Shown one piece after another: positions 44,213 through 52,722 of a DNA stretch of 64,000 bases. How positions within the stretch are numbered: position 1 is the first letter of the stretch; every line of letters begins with the position of its first letter. The stretch comes from Oscillospiraceae bacterium (GTDB lineage Bacteria; Bacillota; Clostridia; UMGS1810): contig SVJH01000004.1 of NCBI GenBank assembly GCA_015069095.1, positions 48,432 to 112,431 on the forward strand, given 5' to 3'. Below the pieces are notes generated by a model. The model was not told the origin of the DNA. It ran no database searches and saw nothing but the letters and a program-made list of their open reading frames with translations. The position numbers and the translations under genes were made by a program.

Positions 44213-44731
44213 TTAAAATGATTCATATGATACAACATCTTCGACAGGACGAAATTCACTATGTAAATTAAGCGGAGTTGCATCAGGTGCAGGATATCCC
44301 ATAACTAAAATCGCCAATGGAATAAACTCATCAGGAATATTAAACTCTTCCCTCATTTTTACGGGGTCAAAACTCATAACCCAGGTCGTTCCAACTCCCA
44401 ATTCGTGTGCCATAAACATCATATGAGTTGTAACGATTGCCGCATCTACAGGAGCACTAAGTGCGCCGTCGTATCTTCTTACCCAACTTTCGTTTTTATT
44501 ATAACACACAAGCATAGCAGTTGGGCAGTTGAAATGGCTTCGCGTACAATTTTTGAGTTTTTCCATCGACTCATCAGTATTAAGCACTAAAATTCTTTGC
44601 GGCTGATAATTACATCCGGTAGGTGCAACGTGAGCTGCCTTAATTATTTTATCAATTACTTCTTTTTCAAGATGTTTATCTGTAAACTTTCTTACTGAAT
44701 ATCTTTCCGATGCAAATTTTAAAAAATCCAT
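44213..44731 (-). CDS. Nitroreductase family protein
   Basis: A 172-residue FMN-dependent oxidoreductase of the nitroreductase family. The N-terminal RYSVRKFTDKHLEKEVIDKII and AAHVAPTGCNYQPQRILV are the FMN-binding signature; AHELGVGTTWVMSFDP and LAILVMGYPAPDATP are typical later segments. AGGAG precedes ATG at 44731, 10 bases after the fucosidase stop. The physiological substrate is unknown. Confidence 0.9.
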   Translation of the reverse strand: MDFLKFASERYSVRKFTDKHLEKEVIDKIIKAAHVAPTGCNYQPQRILVLNTDESMEKLKNCTRSHFNCPTAMLVCYNKNESWVRRYDGALSAPVDAAIVTTHMMFMAHELGVGTTWVMSFDPVKMREEFNIPDEFIPLAILVMGYPAPDATPLNLHSEFRPVEDVVSYESF

Positions 44732-44741
44732 ATTTATTCTC

Positions 44742-45779
44742 CTATTTATAAAGTTTTGCAGCTTCAGTTAAAATATCTATGCTTGGACCCGGTATTCTTC
44801 CTAAATGGTCAGGTCCGACATTTATTAAATAGTTTATTCCAAGTTCGTTTAAATGTTTCCTGTTTTTGTAAAGTTCTTCTCCGCTTTTCCAATTGTGGTC
44901 GCGATAAGAAAATCCCCAGGACTTATTTAGTGTACAAGCGGATTCATAAAGACCGTATTTACTTGGTTTAAAACCACCAATTGATTTATAATCAATTTTG
45001 CTTGCATCGACTTTTGAAAGTTTTTCCCATTCTTCTTTAGTTGCGGGAATTTCATTATCGCCAAGTGATACATAATCGTATGTACCATTTCCAAGTCTTG
45101 AATTAACAAGACAGTCAGGCTGTAATCTCTTTACTGTATCATAAATTTTCTGGCTCTGGTCATTTGTGAGTGTCATTGGCATATCGAACCACGCAAGAAG
45201 GATATCACCATAATTTGACATTATTTCTTCTATCTGAGGGATAATTTTATTTTCAAAACATATTGAATAATCCTTTTCTTCACTGCAAGGAAAATCCCAA
45301 CTGTTTTCCCAAGTAACACCTGCACATTTTACAGGCTCACTTGTATAACCGCCACCATGCTTTTCATGCCAGTCAAGATCCTGAGAATAGTAAAATCCAA
45401 GTTTTACGTCATTTTTTGCACAAGCATTTGCAAGGTCGTAAATAATATCTCTTTTATACGGAGTTGCATCAACTATATTGTATTTATCAACTTTTGAATG
45501 AAAAAGTGCAAATCCATCATGATGTTTTGTTGTTACAACAAAATATCTCATTCCGCATTCTTTTGCTAATTTAATAATTTTATCTGCATCAAAATATATA
45601 GGATTAAAAACACTTGCAAGTTTTTCGTATTCTTTGTTTGGTATCGCAAAATGTGCCTGAATCCATTCGGCATAATTATTGCCGTATACACCTTTATATT
45701 CGCCACCTAAAAGCGAATATAAACCAAAGTGCATCATCATTCCATAGCCTGCAGTTTTAAAAAACTCAACATTGTTCAT
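44742..45779 (-). CDS. Alpha-L-fucosidase, GH29
   Basis: A 345-residue GH29 enzyme without signal peptide. Family sequences are GMMMHFGLYSLLGGEYKG near 15, YFVVTTKHHDGFALFHSKVDKYN near 75, KLGFYYSQDLDWHE near 122 and GDILLAWFDMPMTL, in which Asp199 is the predicted nucleophile. It lacks the C-terminal beta domain common in secreted fucosidases and would work on imported fucosides. AAGGAG is nine bases before ATG 45779. Upstream is the second SDR gene after a 92-base gap with an imperfect inverted repeat but no terminator. Confidence 0.9.
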   Translation of the reverse strand: MNNVEFFKTAGYGMMMHFGLYSLLGGEYKGVYGNNYAEWIQAHFAIPNKEYEKLASVFNPIYFDADKIIKLAKECGMRYFVVTTKHHDGFALFHSKVDKYNIVDATPYKRDIIYDLANACAKNDVKLGFYYSQDLDWHEKHGGGYTSEPVKCAGVTWENSWDFPCSEEKDYSICFENKIIPQIEEIMSNYGDILLAWFDMPMTLTNDQSQKIYDTVKRLQPDCLVNSRLGNGTYDYVSLGDNEIPATKEEWEKLSKVDASKIDYKSIGGFKPSKYGLYESACTLNKSWGFSYRDHNWKSGEELYKNRKHLNELGINYLINVGPDHLGRIPGPSIDILTEAAKLYK

Positions 45780-45871
45780 ATGTATCAACTCCTTACTTTA
45801 GAGTTTAACATATTCACAAATTTATGTCCAGTAATTTTAAATCATTATATGGACTTTATTTGCGAATTTAC

Positions 45872-46609
45872 TTACTGTTTTTTACGGCAACCATCTATTT
45901 GAATATTCTGACACGAAATATAACTTGCTTCCTCACTTGCTAAAAAGCAAATAAGATTTGCATTTTCAGCATTTGTTCCTGTTCTTCCCATAAAAGAAAG
46001 TTCACTTTCTCGATAATAATTTATATCAGGATTTGAAGAATCACTTACACTTCCGGGTGATACTGCATTAACAGTAATTCCTTTGTCTGCCACCTCTTTT
46101 GCAAGTGCCTTTGTCATAGATATAATTGCACCTTTTGTTGCGCTGTAGTGTACCATATTTGCATTTCCGTAAACGCCCGCAACTGAGGCAACATTTATAA
46201 TTCTTCCCCATTTATTTTCAAGCATTTTAGGAAGTGTAGCTTTTGTAGCATATACTGTCCCCATTACGTTTATATCAAGAAATTTTTTCCACTCATCAGT
46301 TGATATGTTTACAAAACTACCCCGACATCGCCATAGGGCTGCATTATTTATAAGAATATCTATTGTTCCGAATTTTTCTTGTGCATCAGATACCATTTCA
46401 TATACTTTTTTCTCATCGCTTACATCGCAATTATAAATAAGAACTTCATTTGTATATTGCAAAATTTCTTCTTTTACACTTTTAAGTTTTTCGTAGTTGA
46501 CATCACAAAGTACTACTTTTGCGCCTTCTTTTGCAAATTGCAGTGCTACTGCTCTTCCAATTCCTACACTTGCTCCTGTTATAAGCGCTGTTTTATTTTT
46601 AAAACGCAT
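45872..46609 (-). CDS. Short-chain dehydrogenase/reductase
   Basis: A 245-residue classical SDR. Cofactor loop is TGASVGIGRA at residue 9 with LCDVN following (Asp38-type acid, suggesting NAD), then NNAALWRC, and the catalytic set Ser in NVASVAG, YSATKGA (Tyr-x3-Lys). The C-terminal ending SCQNIQIDGC is typical. The open frame runs further upstream through the metallohydrolase stop, but AAGGAG lies seven bases before ATG 46609. A role in oxidation of a free sugar or keto-acid is likely from the cluster. Confidence 0.9.
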   Translation of the reverse strand: MRFKNKTALITGASVGIGRAVALQFAKEGAKVVLCDVNYEKLKSVKEEILQYTNEVLIYNCDVSDEKKVYEMVSDAQEKFGTIDILINNAALWRCRGSFVNISTDEWKKFLDINVMGTVYATKATLPKMLENKWGRIINVASVAGVYGNANMVHYSATKGAIISMTKALAKEVADKGITVNAVSPGSVSDSSNPDINYYRESELSFMGRTGTNAENANLICFLASEEASYISCQNIQIDGCRKKQ

Positions 46610-46619
46610 AACTGTCTCC

Positions 46620-47240
46620 TTAATTATCGTGGCATAATAAAACCACATATTTTTCATCTGAATATTTTTCTATAAATTTTTTGCTGTTTTCTTTATCAAA
46701 AGAGTTTCCTGTCGGAATTTTTTTAACAAGGCATTCTCTAATGTAACATTCATCGCCTGATATTACAAAAGTTTTTTCATCTTCATTTATTTTAACAATG
46801 CAAGACCCGATAGAATGTCCTCCTATTTTTACGATTTTAACATTTTGACAAATGAAAAATTCATTTTCAAATGTGTTAACTTTAAAATCATTTGGGATAT
46901 ATTTCTTGCCTCTTTCATACTCATCTTTTTGAATATGAACAGTTGCATTTTTAAAATACTTTACACACTGAATATGGTCGTGATGCGAATGCGTGATTAT
47001 AACATCGGTTATATCATTTTGAGATACATTTATTTTTTTTAGTGCCTTTAAAGGTCCTATAAAATCTCTCATTATAAAACCAGGCATTGTTTCGCAGCCT
47101 GCATCAACAAGAATCATCTTATCATTTGTTTTTATAAGAAAGATTTTAAAAACTATTTCATGATTTATTTCTTTATTGCCGCCTTGAAAAATTTCACTTT
47201 CAGGCAAAACGGATTTTGCATATTCTACCGGTATTATCAT
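46620..47240 (-). CDS. Metallo-beta-lactamase-fold hydrolase, lactonase-like
   Basis: A 206-residue MBL-fold protein. The metal-binding HSHHDH motif is at about residue 85, with a further His at GGHSIGS near 138 and Asp in ISGDECY near 160. The N-terminal IFLIKTNDKMILVDAG and architecture are like N-acyl-homoserine or sugar lactonases of the AttM/AiiA class. ATG overlaps the aroD-like stop (ATGA) and the gene precedes the SDR by 10 bases, so a sugar-acid lactone is a plausible substrate within the cluster (inference). Confidence 0.87.
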   Translation of the reverse strand: MIIPVEYAKSVLPESEIFQGGNKEINHEIVFKIFLIKTNDKMILVDAGCETMPGFIMRDFIGPLKALKKINVSQNDITDVIITHSHHDHIQCVKYFKNATVHIQKDEYERGKKYIPNDFKVNTFENEFFICQNVKIVKIGGHSIGSCIVKINEDEKTFVISGDECYIRECLVKKIPTGNSFDKENSKKFIEKYSDEKYVVLLCHDN

Positions 47241-47989
47241 TTCATGTTTTCCCTTATTGCTTTTGCGTTTATTAATAGTGGCTGCTGTGGTGTTGAAAAT
47301 CTGTCGTGTTCATAAACGCAAAGGTACATACAAGATCCAAATTCACATCCGATTCTTCTTAAAATGTGGCATTCTCCGCCTGAAAGAAATAAAAATGGAA
47401 TTTTAAGATTTTCTTTTAATAAATTCATTATTCTTATGTTTTCAATTTGTTCTTGCATTGAATTTGCTCCAACAACAATTTTTGAAATATCAGCACCGCG
47501 GCTTTGATGTCCAAGAGCAATTTCAAGCACTTTTTCGGCAGGTGTAAATTCTAATACATGTGATGACATTAAAACTTCGCTTCCGCTTTCGTGGAGTTTA
47601 TTAACAAGTTCCATTTGTTTTTTTATTGCATCTTCGTTCGTTGTAAATTCACCTTTTTGCTTATCAAAAAAATCTCCCATCATATCGCAAAGTGTTGCAC
47701 CACATTTTGAAAATTCAATAAGTTCATTAGCTAAAGTTTCGTCGCTTTTACCTTCATTTTCATGTGAACGGTAATTTGTTACATATGTAGGTTTATCCGT
47801 ATACGAAAACAAATCTTTGTATATATTTCCGCTTCTAAATTCCTTTTTCATTTTTTCAAACTGAATACCATATGCCTCGCCACCAAGTGGTGTGGATTTA
47901 TCCATTAAATTTTTTATTCTGTCAGGATTATCTGCCTGTACCATTACAGTAAGTAATGGTTCTTTATACTCTAAAAAAGTTTTTTTCAT
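47237..47989 (-). CDS. Type I 3-dehydroquinase-like (AroD fold) Schiff-base enzyme
   Basis: A 250-residue TIM-barrel protein that aligns with type I 3-dehydroquinate dehydratases. His144 in MSSHVLEFTP and Lys170 in ADISKIVVG coincide with catalytic His143 and Lys170 of the enteric enzymes; YVTNYRSHENEG corresponds to the substrate Arg strand, and IGCEFGSCMYLC to the late barrel strand. The last substrate loop is FSTPQQP instead of the usual SAPGQ, so it is divergent. No shikimate genes are near; it lies between two SDRs and a lactonase-like protein under a divergent AraC gene, indicating a catabolic role. GGAGGGAG precedes ATG 47989. Confidence 0.82.
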   Translation of the reverse strand: MKKTFLEYKEPLLTVMVQADNPDRIKNLMDKSTPLGGEAYGIQFEKMKKEFRSGNIYKDLFSYTDKPTYVTNYRSHENEGKSDETLANELIEFSKCGATLCDMMGDFFDKQKGEFTTNEDAIKKQMELVNKLHESGSEVLMSSHVLEFTPAEKVLEIALGHQSRGADISKIVVGANSMQEQIENIRIMNLLKENLKIPFLFLSGGECHILRRIGCEFGSCMYLCVYEHDRFSTPQQPLLINAKAIRENMK

Positions 47990-47990
47990 C

Positions 47991-48755
47991 TTAAAACTCC
48001 CTCCTCATTACGCTTCTTCCACCATCAATCATTATATTTTCTCCGGTTATAAATTCTCCTTTGTCAGATGCAACATAAAGACATAAGTCAATTATTTCCT
48101 GTGGCTGTGCCGCACGACCAAGCATTGTTTTCATTTTTCCCATTGCTTCTCTTGTAAGAACGGGGCCCGGAGAAATACATACACATCTTATATTATACTT
48201 TGCACCGAACTGTGCAATTGATTTTGTAAGTCCAAACATAAGTGCTGCTTTTGATGTAGGATAATCCATTCCGTATTCATCGCCTTCTGCACCTGTTACC
48301 GAGCCAAAGTTTAGTATAAGGCCGCTTTTTTGCTCTCTCATCTGTTTTAGAACAGCATGTGCAAAATAGAACGGTCCTTTTAAATTTACATCAATTCCCC
48401 AATCGTATACATCAATTGGAACATCAGGAAATTCAGGATAAGCATTTTTGTCTACTTTTCTCATTCTGACAGCAGTTCCGCCGGCAAAATTTGCAAGTAT
48501 ATCTATGCTTCCAAATGTTTCAACTGCAATATCTCTTGCTTTACATACATTTTCATAATCACGAACATCACAAATTACGCCGATTGCCTTACCATTTCCT
48601 TCTTTGTTGATTTCGTCAACTTTTTCATTAAGAACTTTTTCATTTACATCACACATTACAACATTACCGCCAAGTCTTGCAATGTTTTGTGCAAACAATA
48701 GTCCCATTCCCGATGCAGCACCTGTAGAAATTACTGTTTTGTTTTTAAATTCCAT
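47991..48755 (-). CDS. Short-chain dehydrogenase/reductase, first gene of the AroD-like cluster
   Basis: A 254-residue classical SDR. Cofactor loop TGAASGMGLLFA at residue 10 with MCDVNEK (acidic residue, NAD preference likely), NFAGGTA, catalytic Ser in NFGSVTG and YPTSKAA (Tyr-x3-Lys, with MDYPTSK). The end ITGENIMIDGGRSVM is canonical. GAGGTG is five bases before ATG 48755; longer readings upstream have no ribosome site. It is divergent from the AraC regulator and one base before the aroD-like gene, so it heads the catabolic transcript. Confidence 0.9.
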   Translation of the reverse strand: MEFKNKTVISTGAASGMGLLFAQNIARLGGNVVMCDVNEKVLNEKVDEINKEGNGKAIGVICDVRDYENVCKARDIAVETFGSIDILANFAGGTAVRMRKVDKNAYPEFPDVPIDVYDWGIDVNLKGPFYFAHAVLKQMREQKSGLILNFGSVTGAEGDEYGMDYPTSKAALMFGLTKSIAQFGAKYNIRCVCISPGPVLTREAMGKMKTMLGRAAQPQEIIDLCLYVASDKGEFITGENIMIDGGRSVMRREF

Positions 48756-48833
48756 AATAACACCTCGTTTATTATTATATGCTCTCATTATATAACCACA
48801 AATTACAACATTCAATGACTAAAATGGTGTATA

Positions 48834-48891
48834 TTGATGTTTTTGGTATAAATTTTAATTTTAATATTGATTATTTTTGATGTTTATGGTA
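48834..48891. promoter_or_regulatory. Direct repeats in the SDR/AraC divergent region, candidate AraC-protein sites
   Basis: TTGATGTTTTTGGTA at 48834-48848 recurs as TTGATGTTTATGGTA at 48877-48891 (14 of 15), 43 bases apart, four helical turns. The position between the divergent starts at 48755 and 48912 suits a regulator that controls both genes. Confidence 0.6.
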
Positions 48892-48911
48892 ATATAACCA
48901 TGGTGATATAT

Positions 48912-49661
48912 ATGGATTTAACAAAAATCATTATAAAAGAAGTACCCTCAATTTTAACTGTGTATCAAAAAAGAGGAAATCAATCAGAAATGAAAGACAG
49001 ACAATGGTATGGTCTGTCTTTTACACACAACGGGCAGATTACTTATACACAAAACGGCAAAAAATTTGTATCGGATAAATCTAATGCAGTAATTCTTCCA
49101 AAAGGTGGAAATTATAGTCTATTTTGCAACAAAGAAGGAACTTTTCCGGTTATAAACTTTGAATGTGATTTTTTAACTGATACTGTTACTCTTATACCAA
49201 TGCAAAATGTTGATATAGTTTTTAGTGAATATGATAAACTTAAAAATATGTATATTCATCAAAATAATCATCTTGCACTTATGAGTATTTTTTATAATAT
49301 GCTTTATCATATTACCGTTTCGTCAAAAAACTCACGTTCTTTTTCGGATATAATTGAATTTATAGAGAATAATTATTCCGATGAAATTTCAAATGAAGTA
49401 TTAGCAGAAAAATGTAATATGACTGTTGAACATTTTAGAAAACAATTTGCAAAAACGTATGGAATTTCTCCTATGCAGTATGTTATAAATGTAAGAATCA
49501 ATATGGCAAAGCAAATGCTTTTAGAAGAAAAAATTAAAATCAGTGAAATTTCAGAAAAATGCGGATTTTCAAATCCGTATCATTTTTGCAGACTTTTTAA
49601 AAAGAAAACAGGAATTACACCAACTTCATACATGGAAAAGAATAAAAGTTACAAAATATAA
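48912..49661 (+). CDS. AraC-family transcriptional regulator
   Basis: A 249-residue AraC/XylS regulator. The N-terminal half is a cupin-like sensor (NGQITYTQNGKKFVSDKSNAVILPKGG), the C-terminal 100 residues hold two helix-turn-helix motifs: LAEKCNMTVEHFRKQFAKTYG and ISEKCGFSNPYHFCRLFKKKTG. Several in-frame starts exist; ATG 48912, with GGTG nine bases upstream, fits best. It is divergent from the SDR-AroD-like cluster, which it presumably activates in response to a sugar or its breakdown product. A bidirectional terminator follows. Confidence 0.9.
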   Translation: MDLTKIIIKEVPSILTVYQKRGNQSEMKDRQWYGLSFTHNGQITYTQNGKKFVSDKSNAVILPKGGNYSLFCNKEGTFPVINFECDFLTDTVTLIPMQNVDIVFSEYDKLKNMYIHQNNHLALMSIFYNMLYHITVSSKNSRSFSDIIEFIENNYSDEISNEVLAEKCNMTVEHFRKQFAKTYGISPMQYVINVRINMAKQMLLEEKIKISEISEKCGFSNPYHFCRLFKKKTGITPTSYMEKNKSYKI

Positions 49662-49690
49662 AAAATCGAGCAATTATTTGCTCGATTTTT
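49661..49690. terminator. Bidirectional terminator between the AraC and YitT genes
   Basis: AAAAATCGAGCAA pairs with TTGCTCGATTTTT around four bases, between convergent stops. Confidence 0.88.
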
Positions 49691-49692
49691 GT

Positions 49693-50550
49693 TTATACAG
49701 TTTCTCTAAATCCCTTACCTATTATATCACTTGTACTTGTTATAATTACAAATGCATGAGGGTCGACTTTTTTAACAAAATTTTTAAGTTCTATAGCGTG
49801 ATGTCTTTTTACTACTGTTAAAATAACACTCTTGTCTGAGTTTGAAAATGCTCCTGAATAATTTTTCGATATAGTTGCGCCTTTATGAAGGTCTACTGTA
49901 ATAAACTCACGTATTTCTTTTTCTTTATCTGTAATAATTGTAAAGTATTTTGATGTATTAAGATTTTCAACAACGCCGTTTACTACAAATATTTTAGATA
50001 AAAATCCAAGTAAACTAAACAGCCAAGTTTCAGCACCAAATACAAAGAATGTAGCCATTACAATTAAAACGTCAGATAAAAACAGCGCTTTTGATATATT
50101 TAAACTTGATTTTGAGTATTTTTTTATAAGCATTGCGACAATATCTGTACCGCCGGTGCTTGCATCGTAGTTAAAAAGAATTGCACTTGACACTGCAGGT
50201 AAAAATATTGCAAAAACAAGTTCAAGCACAGGTTGTTTAGTTAAAGGTGCACTAAGCGGGCAAATAACTTCAAGCACATAAGTTGAAACAGAAAGAAGTA
50301 AACTGCAATAAACTGTTTTTATACAAAAATCACTTTTTATAAATATAAACCCTATTACAAGAAGAAGTATATTTATTATCATCATGGCAAGTGATGAACT
50401 TATATTAGGATATAAACCCGCCAAAATGACAGAAATACCACTTACTCCGCCTGTTGAAAAGTTATTTGGGAACTTGAAAAAATAAATACCAATTGCAAGA
50501 AGAATTGTACCTAATGTGATGATTATATACTCTTTTATTTTTTCCTTCAT
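49693..50550 (-). CDS. YitT family membrane protein
   Basis: A 285-residue protein of the YitT (DUF161 plus DUF2179) family. Five to six membrane segments are followed by a soluble domain from about residue 195, IITDKEKEIREFITVDLHKGATISKNYSGAFSNSDKSVILTVV, typical of DUF2179. The sequence FPNNFSTGGVSGISVIL and FNYDASTGGTDIVAMLI contains the two conserved STGG motifs. GGAGG is five bases before ATG 50550, whereas longer readings cross the promoter. The transported or sensed compound is not established. Confidence 0.9.
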   Translation of the reverse strand: MKEKIKEYIIITLGTILLAIGIYFFKFPNNFSTGGVSGISVILAGLYPNISSSLAMMIINILLLVIGFIFIKSDFCIKTVYCSLLLSVSTYVLEVICPLSAPLTKQPVLELVFAIFLPAVSSAILFNYDASTGGTDIVAMLIKKYSKSSLNISKALFLSDVLIVMATFFVFGAETWLFSLLGFLSKIFVVNGVVENLNTSKYFTIITDKEKEIREFITVDLHKGATISKNYSGAFSNSDKSVILTVVKRHHAIELKNFVKKVDPHAFVIITSTSDIIGKGFRETV

Positions 50551-50583
50551 AAATTCCTCCAAGAAAATTGAACTTTTTAGTTG

Positions 50584-50612
50584 AGTATAACACCCCAATA
50601 TTTTCATGTCAA
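50584..50612 (-). promoter_or_regulatory. Promoter of the YitT gene
   Basis: TTGACA (50612-50607), 17-base spacer, TATACT (50589-50584). Confidence 0.78.
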
Positions 50613-50631
50613 TAAATTTTTGCAAATTTTG

Positions 50632-50660
50632 TTGAAATACACAAAAAAATATGGTAAAAT
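50632..50660 (+). promoter_or_regulatory. Promoter of the EamA transporter gene
   Basis: TTGAAA (50632-50637), 17-base spacer, TAAAAT (50655-50660), about 37 bases before the TTG start. Confidence 0.72.
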
Positions 50661-50696
50661 ACTTTCTGTTTATTACATATTAAAGGACGTGTTATT

Positions 50697-51596
50697 TTGA
50701 AAAGGATAAAATCTACCATACTTTTAATACTTACTGCTATGATATGGGGATTTGCATTTGTTGCCCAGCGCTATGGTTCTGAGCACCTTGGTGCTTTTTC
50801 ATTTAACGGAATTCGTTTTATGATGGGTGCAATCTCACTTATACCTGTTATTTTGATATTTGAAAAAGATGACATAAAAGATACAAAAAAACTTAAAAAA
50901 ACTTTTATCGGCGGAATATTTGCAGGACTTGCACTATTTTGTGCATCTTCACTTCAGCAAATGGGTGTTGAAATGACACAAAGCGCAGGTAAATCTGCAT
51001 TTATAACAGGTCTTTATACGGTTATTGTTCCTGTTGCGTCATTTATATTATTTAAAAAACGTACAAATATATGCACCTGGCTGGGAGTGGTTTTTGCCGT
51101 AACAGGGTTGTACCTTATTTCACTTTCAGGAAAGACAAAAGTTGAACTTGGAGATTTAGTACTTCTTTTGGGAACAATTTTCTGGGCAACACATATTCTT
51201 GTTATTGACCATTTTGTAAATGATGTAAGTCCTTTAAAATTTGCTTGTACGCAGTTTTTTGTATGCTCCATACTCGGTTTGATATTTGCATTTAGTATAG
51301 AACATCCAACATTCGAAAGCGTTAAAATGGCTACTATTCCACTATTATACAGCGGTATTATGTCGGCAGGTGTTGCATATACGTGCCAGATTCTTGGTCA
51401 AAAAGATTCCGACCCTACGGTTGCAACAATTATAATGAGTACTGAATCTCTTTTTGCTGCGATAGGTGGAGCAGTTATACTTAAAGAAACAATGACTATG
51501 CGAGGATATATTGGATGTGCAATAATGTTTGCAGGAATAATCATTTCGCAACTTGAATTTAAAAAGAAAGAAAAGCAAAAATCACTTGGCATTTAG
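50697..51596 (+). CDS. DMT-superfamily (EamA) transporter
   Basis: A 299-residue, ten-helix drug/metabolite transporter with two EamA halves. The first begins LLILTAMIWGFAFVAQRYG with the typical TAMIWG and ends near FILFKKRTNICTWLGVVFAVTGLYLISLSG; the second starts GDLVLLLGTIFWATHILVIDHFV. Substrates of such exporters range from amino acids to purines and cannot be told. The start is TTG at 50697 with AAGGA ten bases upstream. The stop codon lies within the terminator hairpin at 51580-51610. Confidence 0.9.
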   Translation: MKRIKSTILLILTAMIWGFAFVAQRYGSEHLGAFSFNGIRFMMGAISLIPVILIFEKDDIKDTKKLKKTFIGGIFAGLALFCASSLQQMGVEMTQSAGKSAFITGLYTVIVPVASFILFKKRTNICTWLGVVFAVTGLYLISLSGKTKVELGDLVLLLGTIFWATHILVIDHFVNDVSPLKFACTQFFVCSILGLIFAFSIEHPTFESVKMATIPLLYSGIMSAGVAYTCQILGQKDSDPTVATIIMSTESLFAAIGGAVILKETMTMRGYIGCAIMFAGIIISQLEFKKKEKQKSLGI

Positions 51597-51610
51597 CCAA
51601 GTGATTTTAT
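51580..51610. terminator. Terminator between the EamA gene and trmB
   Basis: AATCACTTGGC pairs with GCCAAGTGATT around five bases that contain the EamA stop; T-rich on the plus strand, A-rich on the other side, so it can serve the convergent trmB too. Confidence 0.85.
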
Positions 51611-51611
51611 T

Positions 51612-52250
51612 TTAATTAAATACTGCTTCACATCTGTAAATTGGTTTTCCTTCTTTGGCAAATCTTGTTTCGTATTCTGTCATTATGTTACCCTCAAATT
51701 TGCTGTTATGAAGGTCAAAAGTAATATTTTTAACTTTTAAACCATAATCACAAAAAGAATTAAGCGAAAATTCAAAAAGTTTTGTATTATCTGTTTTAAA
51801 ATGAACTTCTCCTTTTTCTACAAGAAGTTTTTTATATACATTTAAAAATCTTTCATGAGTAAGTCTTCTTTTTTTCTGACCGCTTTTTTTCCAAGGGTCA
51901 GAGAAGTTAAGATATATTCTTTCGCATTTTGTTTTTGTTTCAAATTCATCAAAAATACATGCATCTCCGGCAACAAATTTTAAGTTTGATAAATTTGCTC
52001 TTGATGCTTTTTCTGCTGCTAAAACTAAAACATCAAGATTTTTTTCAACTGCTATATAATTTATATCAGGATTTAACGATGCAAGTTCTTCAATAAACTT
52101 ACCTTTACCACACCCTATTTCTATATGTAAAGGTTTATCGTTTTCAAAAACTTTTTTTATATCATTTTTGTATTCTTCTATATTTTCAATTATGTATGAT
52201 GCACAATTTTCAAGTCTTTCATCTCTATGTTTTTTCTTTCTCATTCGCAT
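51612..52250 (-). CDS. trmB: tRNA (guanine-N7-)-methyltransferase
   Basis: A 212-residue methyltransferase that makes m7G46 in tRNA. SAM-binding motif is IEIGCGKGKFIEELA near 47, followed by NYIAVEKNLDVL; family motifs are LNFSDPWKKSGQKKRRLTHERFL near 135, and ETRFAKEGKPIYR at the C-terminus. The ribosome site GGAGGG is inside an inverted repeat (AAACGCCC near 52296-52303 with GGGCGTTT near 52255-52262) whose distal arm lies in the promoter spacer, so it is more likely an operator than an RNA hairpin. Confidence 0.95.
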   Translation of the reverse strand: MRMRKKKHRDERLENCASYIIENIEEYKNDIKKVFENDKPLHIEIGCGKGKFIEELASLNPDINYIAVEKNLDVLVLAAEKASRANLSNLKFVAGDACIFDEFETKTKCERIYLNFSDPWKKSGQKKRRLTHERFLNVYKKLLVEKGEVHFKTDNTKLFEFSLNSFCDYGLKVKNITFDLHNSKFEGNIMTEYETRFAKEGKPIYRCEAVFN

Positions 52251-52279
52251 AAAAAAACGCCCTCCATTTCAACTATGTT

Positions 52280-52309
52280 ATTATACATTAGAAGGGGCGT
52301 TTATGTCAA
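52280..52309 (-). promoter_or_regulatory. Promoter of trmB
   Basis: TTGACA (52309-52304), 18-base spacer, TATAAT (52285-52280) on the minus strand. Confidence 0.78.
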
Positions 52310-52415
52310 TGGTTAAATCAATTCAAAACGATATATGCACCATAAATGTAACCATATAAGGTTATATTATTATTGTCATATTTTGTTTTATAATAGTAAC
52401 CACAGAGGTGGTTTG

Positions 52416-52604
52416 ATGTTTAAAGTTGACAACGAACTAAAATGTGCAAATGTAGCACGAACCATTCGTTTTACAGAAAAACTTTTTGACACATTAAATA
52501 AATATGCTGCAGAAAATAACATTTCGTTTAATTCGCTTGTATTGCAATGTTGTAAATATGCTATGGAAAATTCCGATAAAAATATGGTTAATTTGCCCGA
52601 ATAA
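52416..52604 (+). CDS. Small ribbon-helix-helix (Arc/CopG-like) protein
   Basis: A 62-residue protein. ARTIRFTEKLFDTLNKYAAEN fits the beta-strand and first helix of a ribbon-helix-helix DNA-binding fold, and NISFNSLVLQCCKYAMEN the second helix with the conserved turn before it. GAGGTGG is four bases before ATG 52416; the frame is open further upstream without a ribosome site. No toxin gene is adjacent, so it is either a solitary regulator or an orphan antitoxin. It is divergent from trmB. Confidence 0.78.
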   Translation: MFKVDNELKCANVARTIRFTEKLFDTLNKYAAENNISFNSLVLQCCKYAMENSDKNMVNLPE

Positions 52605-52676
52605 GCAAAAAATAATATTTTCCTCATTAAAGTTAAATGAGTTTTTCTGACGACAGGCTTAAATAGGGTATTAACA

Positions 52677-52709
52677 AAAAAGACTTGCTAAAAAAGCAAG
52701 TCTTTTTTT
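52677..52709. terminator. Bidirectional terminator between the RHH gene and the SDR gene
   Basis: AAAAAGACTTGCT pairs with AGCAAGTCTTTTT; long A and T tracts. The 70 bases between the RHH stop and the hairpin hold nothing else that I recognise. Confidence 0.88.
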
Positions 52710-52722
52710 GATATAATACAAT

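Noticed and set aside
45789..45871. Inverted repeat GTCCA/TGGAC upstream of the fucosidase as an operator
   Set aside because: The arms are only five bases with a long AT-rich loop, which is expected by chance.
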